DNA of 64,000 nt from Nageia nagi. Lineage: Eukaryota > Pinophyta. The position numbers were made by a program, and so were the translations under genes. Shown piece by piece: positions 60,341 to 64,000 of this stretch; the stretch's first letter is position 1, and the number at the start of each line of letters is the position of its first letter. The DNA lies in contig JBITNC010000001.1 of assembly GCA_050084985.1 (NCBI GenBank), forward strand, positions 212,536,001 through 212,600,000, read 5' to 3'. A model generated the notes under the pieces. The model saw only the letters and a list, made by a program, of their open reading frames with translations. It did no database searches and was not told where the DNA came from.

Positions 60341-60815
60341 GAACATTAACTTTATCTTGGTCAGGAGAACAATAAATAATCATTCTTATCCTTTCCAAAG
60401 AAAAGCAAATTTTAATAATGTTCAAAGGTAATGGGGACTAATGACATATGGATGCATATGAACATTAACTTTATCTTGGTCAAGAGAACAATAAATAATC
60501 ATTCTTATCCTTACCAAAGAAAAGCAAATTTTAATAATGTTCAAAGGTAATAGAGACTAATGATGTATGGATACATATGAACATTAACTTTATCTTGGTT
60601 AGGAGAACAATAACTAATCATTCTTATCCTTACCAAAGAAAAGCAAATTTTAATAATGTTCAAAGGTAATAGGTATATTTGAAACATGGTTTAACATGAC
60701 ACAATAATGACTTTAGGAATGTATATGAACATTAACTTTATCTTGGTCAAGAGAACAATAATTAATCATTCTTATCTTTTCCAAAGAAAAGCAAATTTTA
60801 ATAATGTTCAAAGGT
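60341..60815. repeat. Four imperfect 119-bp tandem repeats
   Basis: Units start at 60341, 60460, 60579 and 60727 with GAACATTAACTTTATCTTGG and share AATAAATAATCATTCTTATC and AGCAAATTTTAATAATGTTC. The last spacing is stretched to 148 bp by an insertion. The flanks (60048-60340 and 60816-61570) show no supported gene apart from T-rich and (TA)n tracts near 61265-61330. Confidence 0.88.
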
Positions 60816-61572
60816 AGGATATAATAGTAAAAATTGGGTTTAACAAAATGAAACGAATGATCCTAGACACCAAAAAATTATATAATATGAAGGATATTCA
60901 TTATAACAAAAAGAATAAGTGACCTTTGAATTAATAACCAAGTTATTATAACATCTACCTTATCTTTCTTTATTTCAAGATCTAACAACCTAAGATGATA
61001 TCAAACAATATTATCATATGTTGATAAAAAACCTAAAACTCCGTGTGTGTAGTGACATTCATTTCCCTTCTTAAATCATTTGACATGGAATTATCTCAGA
61101 AACATTAATGAGCTAATCCATCCATATGGAACATATAGAGGTCCATAGAAAATTTCTTAACCACCTTGATCTCGCTACAACCTTGCTCTACTGCCAGTTA
61201 GGCGTCCATAGCCCGGTAGAGGATATTGTAATCACCCAAGAATCATTGATATTATGTAATAATTTTATATATATATATATATATATATTCTTTTTTTTTC
61301 TTTTTTTTTTAATAATCCTTTTTTTTTATTCTTGGGTTCGGGATGAAACGAATAATAGGATAGATATGTAATGTTTCACTCTTAATGTTTCTAAAATAAT
61401 TTTATTCAAATTCTCTTAGAATTCCTTAATGTATTAAGTGTTTGGAGTTTTTTATTTTTCTTCAAACATACAAATTTTATGTTTTTCTATCATCTAGGGT
61501 ATGTCATTTCTTTATGAAAGAAAGGATAAAGTGAATGTAGTGATAACAAGGAGATTAGTCTAAGATAACCTT

Positions 61573-61735
61573 TTCATATATTACACATTTACTGGGTAAT
61601 CACTGTTACGATGACATGCAACATATATTTACATCATACAAGGATAGCGCACCTCATACATTACACATTTACTAGATAATCACTGTTACAATGACATGCA
61701 ACATATATTTACATCATACAAGGGTAGGGCACCCA
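61573..61735. repeat. Two direct copies of an 83-bp unit
   Basis: ATTACACATTTACTGGGTAA and ATTACACATTTACTAGATAA begin near-identical units that share ATGACATGCAACATATATTT. T-rich DNA follows (61780-61905), then a gene-free stretch up to 62087. Confidence 0.85.
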
Positions 61736-62087
61736 ATTGCCAAGTGACCTCTAGATGTTCCCATCTAGGTATATATTTTTTAATTTTATAATTTTTATGT
61801 ATTTTATGATTTTTCAAATTTTTAGGATTTTATGATTTTTCAATTTTTTTTTTTAGGATTTTATAATTTTTTTTTTATTTTTTTTAAATTTTTTTTTTTT
61901 AGGATTTTATGATTTATCTAGGAAATCTATTCGTGACTCGTTCAAATCGAGTTTGAACTGCATTAGGATTAAATGAACAATGTGTTGAACTAAACAAAAA
62001 ACTAAAATCTAATACCACTTGATTATGATAAATTTTTGGAACACAATAATCTAAATGTTCAGATGTCACAGTTTGTGTGATTGAGAC

Positions 62088-63088
62088 AAGTCATTCTCGA
62101 TATCTTAAAGTTTGGCTATGAGTACAATCGACCATTATTTTGGGCTTTTCTATAGGCCACAAAAGATAGAGATATATCATTAAATCATATTCTGATTTGG
62201 GAGAACACCATAACTCAAAGGCATTGATACAAACGATAACTTGATACCCATTTATTTTGACATCCCAACCATAAGATTCATGTGTATCATAGAGTGTCAA
62301 GGCCAATTTTTGTTGTATTTTTGTAGGCATGAATAAAACTTTTGAGTACAAAGGAGTAGGGGTGTTAAAGATATCTTTGTCATACCTATTTTCAAACCCT
62401 GGAAGATAACTTCCATTAGTCCATACTCTACGTTCTTTTGACAGTCTTTCGATAATCTCATTTCTAATCTTTATTTGGCTTATCGTTTTAAGTTCATCAA
62501 TACACAAAGTTTGCCTTTTCGCTAACTTTCGTTCCCAAATTGTGTGTCACATTTGCATGCGAGAACATCTGTGAATTTGCCTATAATATTGTTGTTGTGA
62601 CATTCTAGGAGGACAAGCCACAAAAGTATTTGAAAAGTCATAAATCACCCTTTTATGAGGTAAATAATGTAAGATTTCATCCATCCATTCTAGGCTTTTG
62701 GTTAATTTCTCAACGTGTTTTAGCCTAGCTAAACGGAGTGAATACTCAGTTAATTGACAATCTTGGGTATTCCATAAGGCCATTGTAAGCAAAAAGTCAT
62801 TATTCTTTGTGATATTCTTTCCATATGGGTGAAATAGATTTGTGGATCTAAAATAATGCTTACTTCATATACACACAAAATGACTCCCCAATCATTATTC
62901 CTAGCACAAAACATATTAAATGCTCTTTCATATTGTTCATCAATAGTCAATTGTAAATAATTTAAAAGATTAAGATCAAATGTATGTCGTAAATATGTTA
63001 ACACGAAATCACCTGGATATCTTGGTGGTGGAAATCATACTTGTGGTGGCATTATGCTACCTTTAGCAGATTCCCTTGCCATATTCAT
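62088..63088 (-). pseudogene. Extra ORF downstream of integrase, element 2
   Basis: Begins with ATG at 63088 (MNMARESAKGSIMPPQ), 107 bp after the integrase stop, and ends with TGA at 62088: about 333 codons. One frameshift (near 62800) and two clear in-frame stops break it. Blocks: YLRHTFDLNLLNYLQLTIDE, FNMFCARNNDWGVILCVYEV, RLARLKHVEKLTKSLEWMDE, VWTNGSYLPGFENRYDKDIF, LALTLYDTHESYGWDVKING, LWPIEKPKIMVDC. No signal peptide, membrane segment or zinc motif is evident. Element 1 carries a diverged copy in the same place, so it is a regular part of this lineage. The function is unknown and no family is recognised. Confidence 0.65.
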
Positions 63089-63194
63089 CTTTTCTATTTT
63101 AATCATTAACACTTGACAAATATTAATACTTTTATTTATTTATTATTTTAACAATAAAATAAAATAAAAGAAAACTAATGTACACACTTTTTTT

Positions 63195-64000
63195 TTATGT
63201 ATAGAAAGGTCGAAGATGCATGATGTTTATAGGTTCACATTCTTCATTTCCTTCTAAATCTGATAAATGATAAGTTCCTTTACCGAATTTTTTCTTAATG
63301 ATATATTGTCCTAACCAATTCAGAGCAAACTTATCTCTAAGCTATCATTCTATTCGTGAAGTTTATTGATTTTCTTTTAAAACCAAATCACCTATTTGAA
63401 ATTCACGAATTAGAGCCCTTTTATCAAAAGCTCATTTTATCCTTTTCTGATAAACATGCATATGCTCTAAAGAATTAATACATTTTTCATCTAAAAGTAA
63501 CAATTGATCTAAGTGAGTCTGTCTTATTTCTTCATCAGAATTTTGCTCACTCAAATTTACTCTAAGGGATGGTATCTCAAGTTCTATAGGCAGAATAGCT
63601 TCTGTTCCATACACTAAAGAGAATGGTGTTGCCCCAATAGGAGTGCGTACATTGGTATGATAAGCCCATAAGGCTTTTGGTATTTGAATATGCCAATCTC
63701 TGTGAGAATCATTTACTATTTTTGCTAAGATGTTTCAAATAGTTTTATTAGTAGCCTCTGCCTGTCCATTGCCTTGTAGATAATAAGGAGTGGAAAAACT
63801 TTGTTTAATCTTATACTTATCACATATTTGCTTTACATTCTTATTTTTAAAATTTTTTCCATTATCCATAATTAATTGATTTGGCACACCAAATCTACAT
63901 ATAATATAATTTTCTATAAAATTTGCGATTCGTGAGCCAATAGTGGAAGTCATGGGAATGGCCTCTACCCATTTGGTAAAATATTCAGTTGCTGTAATTA
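63195..64000 (-). pseudogene. Integrase, gypsy element 2 (5' part outside window)
   Basis: One frame runs from the window end to TAA at 63195 with only a few in-frame stops. Order: core residues from EYFTKWVEAIPMTSTIG, then CRFGVPNQLIMDNGKNFKNK (second catalytic Asp in MDNG), PYYLQGNGQAEATNKTI (catalytic Glu in AEATN), SHRDWHIQIPKALWAYHTN, and TPFSLVYGTEAILPIELEIP. The C-terminal domain has LRDKFALNWLGQYIIKKKFG and EPINIMHLRPFYT. Both visible catalytic residues are intact, unlike element 1. The enzyme inserts the element's cDNA. RT and RNase H should lie to the right of the window. Confidence 0.85.

Larger units (their letters stand above)
56450..64000 (-). mobile_element. Ty3/gypsy element 2 (5' part beyond window)
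   Basis: On the minus strand: integrase (64000-63195), extra ORF (63088-62088), a long 3' region (62087-58896) with an antisense ORF and tandem repeats, polypurine tract (58879-58893) and 3' LTR (58878 down to about 56450). CG, CAG and CTG are commoner and stops rarer than elsewhere, so it is younger than element 1. The LTR start TGTAGACACTCAAAATAA resembles the TGTAGACACC... start common in Tat/Ogre-type elements. Confidence 0.75.

Noticed and set aside
61265-61330. (TA)n and T/A runs as an origin or promoter
   Set aside because: Simple low-complexity DNA inside a plant retroelement; nothing else supports a function.

Overview
The window is repeat-on-repeat DNA from a large, heavily methylated plant nuclear genome. 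Ty3/gypsy-type retrotransposons with plant gag, integrase and plant mobile domain (PMD) proteins show that it is plant. A long insert of mitochondrial type fits a gymnosperm-sized genome, but the species cannot be fixed from this sequence. I found no intact single-copy host gene. Nearly every recognisable coding stretch carries premature stops, mostly TAG or TAA where the family has Gln and TGA where it has Trp or Arg. CG, CAG and CTG look depleted by eye, as expected from long-term deamination of methylated cytosine.

Layout. (1) 1-1690 and 6363-11527 are one old minus-strand Ty3/gypsy element (element 1: partial RT, RNase H, integrase and a downstream extra ORF). It is split by a complete 4.66 kb LTR element at 1696-6357 that carries only gag-protease, with 5-bp target duplications GATTG. 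(2) 11528-18545 is copy 1 of a gag-only LTR family carrying an antisense PMD gene. (3) 18546-19943 is AT-rich DNA plus one minus-strand LTR with a primer-binding site. (4) 19944-39584, probably continued at 54329 to about 56450, is decayed DNA that I interpret as nuclear mitochondrial DNA (NUMT). It contains a recognisable mitochondrial atp6 relic and a tRNA-like fold. (5) 39585-54328 is copy 2 of the gag/PMD family. Copy 3 (43168-50943, TSD CAAAG) sits inside copy 2's PMD gene in the opposite orientation. (6) About 56450-64000 is a younger minus-strand gypsy element (element 2): a 3' LTR containing a tandem array of TGACGTCA-derived sites, a long 3' region with an antisense ORF, an extra ORF, and integrase running off the window end.

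The most interesting system is the gag/PMD family. All three copies have the order LTR, primer-binding site (best match tRNA-Trp), gag, an antisense PMD gene, an array of 40-44 bp hairpin units, polypurine tract, LTR, although copy 1 is truncated before the polypurine tract. No pol was seen. In two copies the antisense gene keeps its own TATA box, a first exon of exactly 72 bp with aligned protein sequence, and an intron. It therefore looks like a spliced gene carried as cargo on the strand opposite the element's own RNA. Element 2 also has an antisense ORF and, with element 1, shares a post-integrase ORF that I could not assign to a family.
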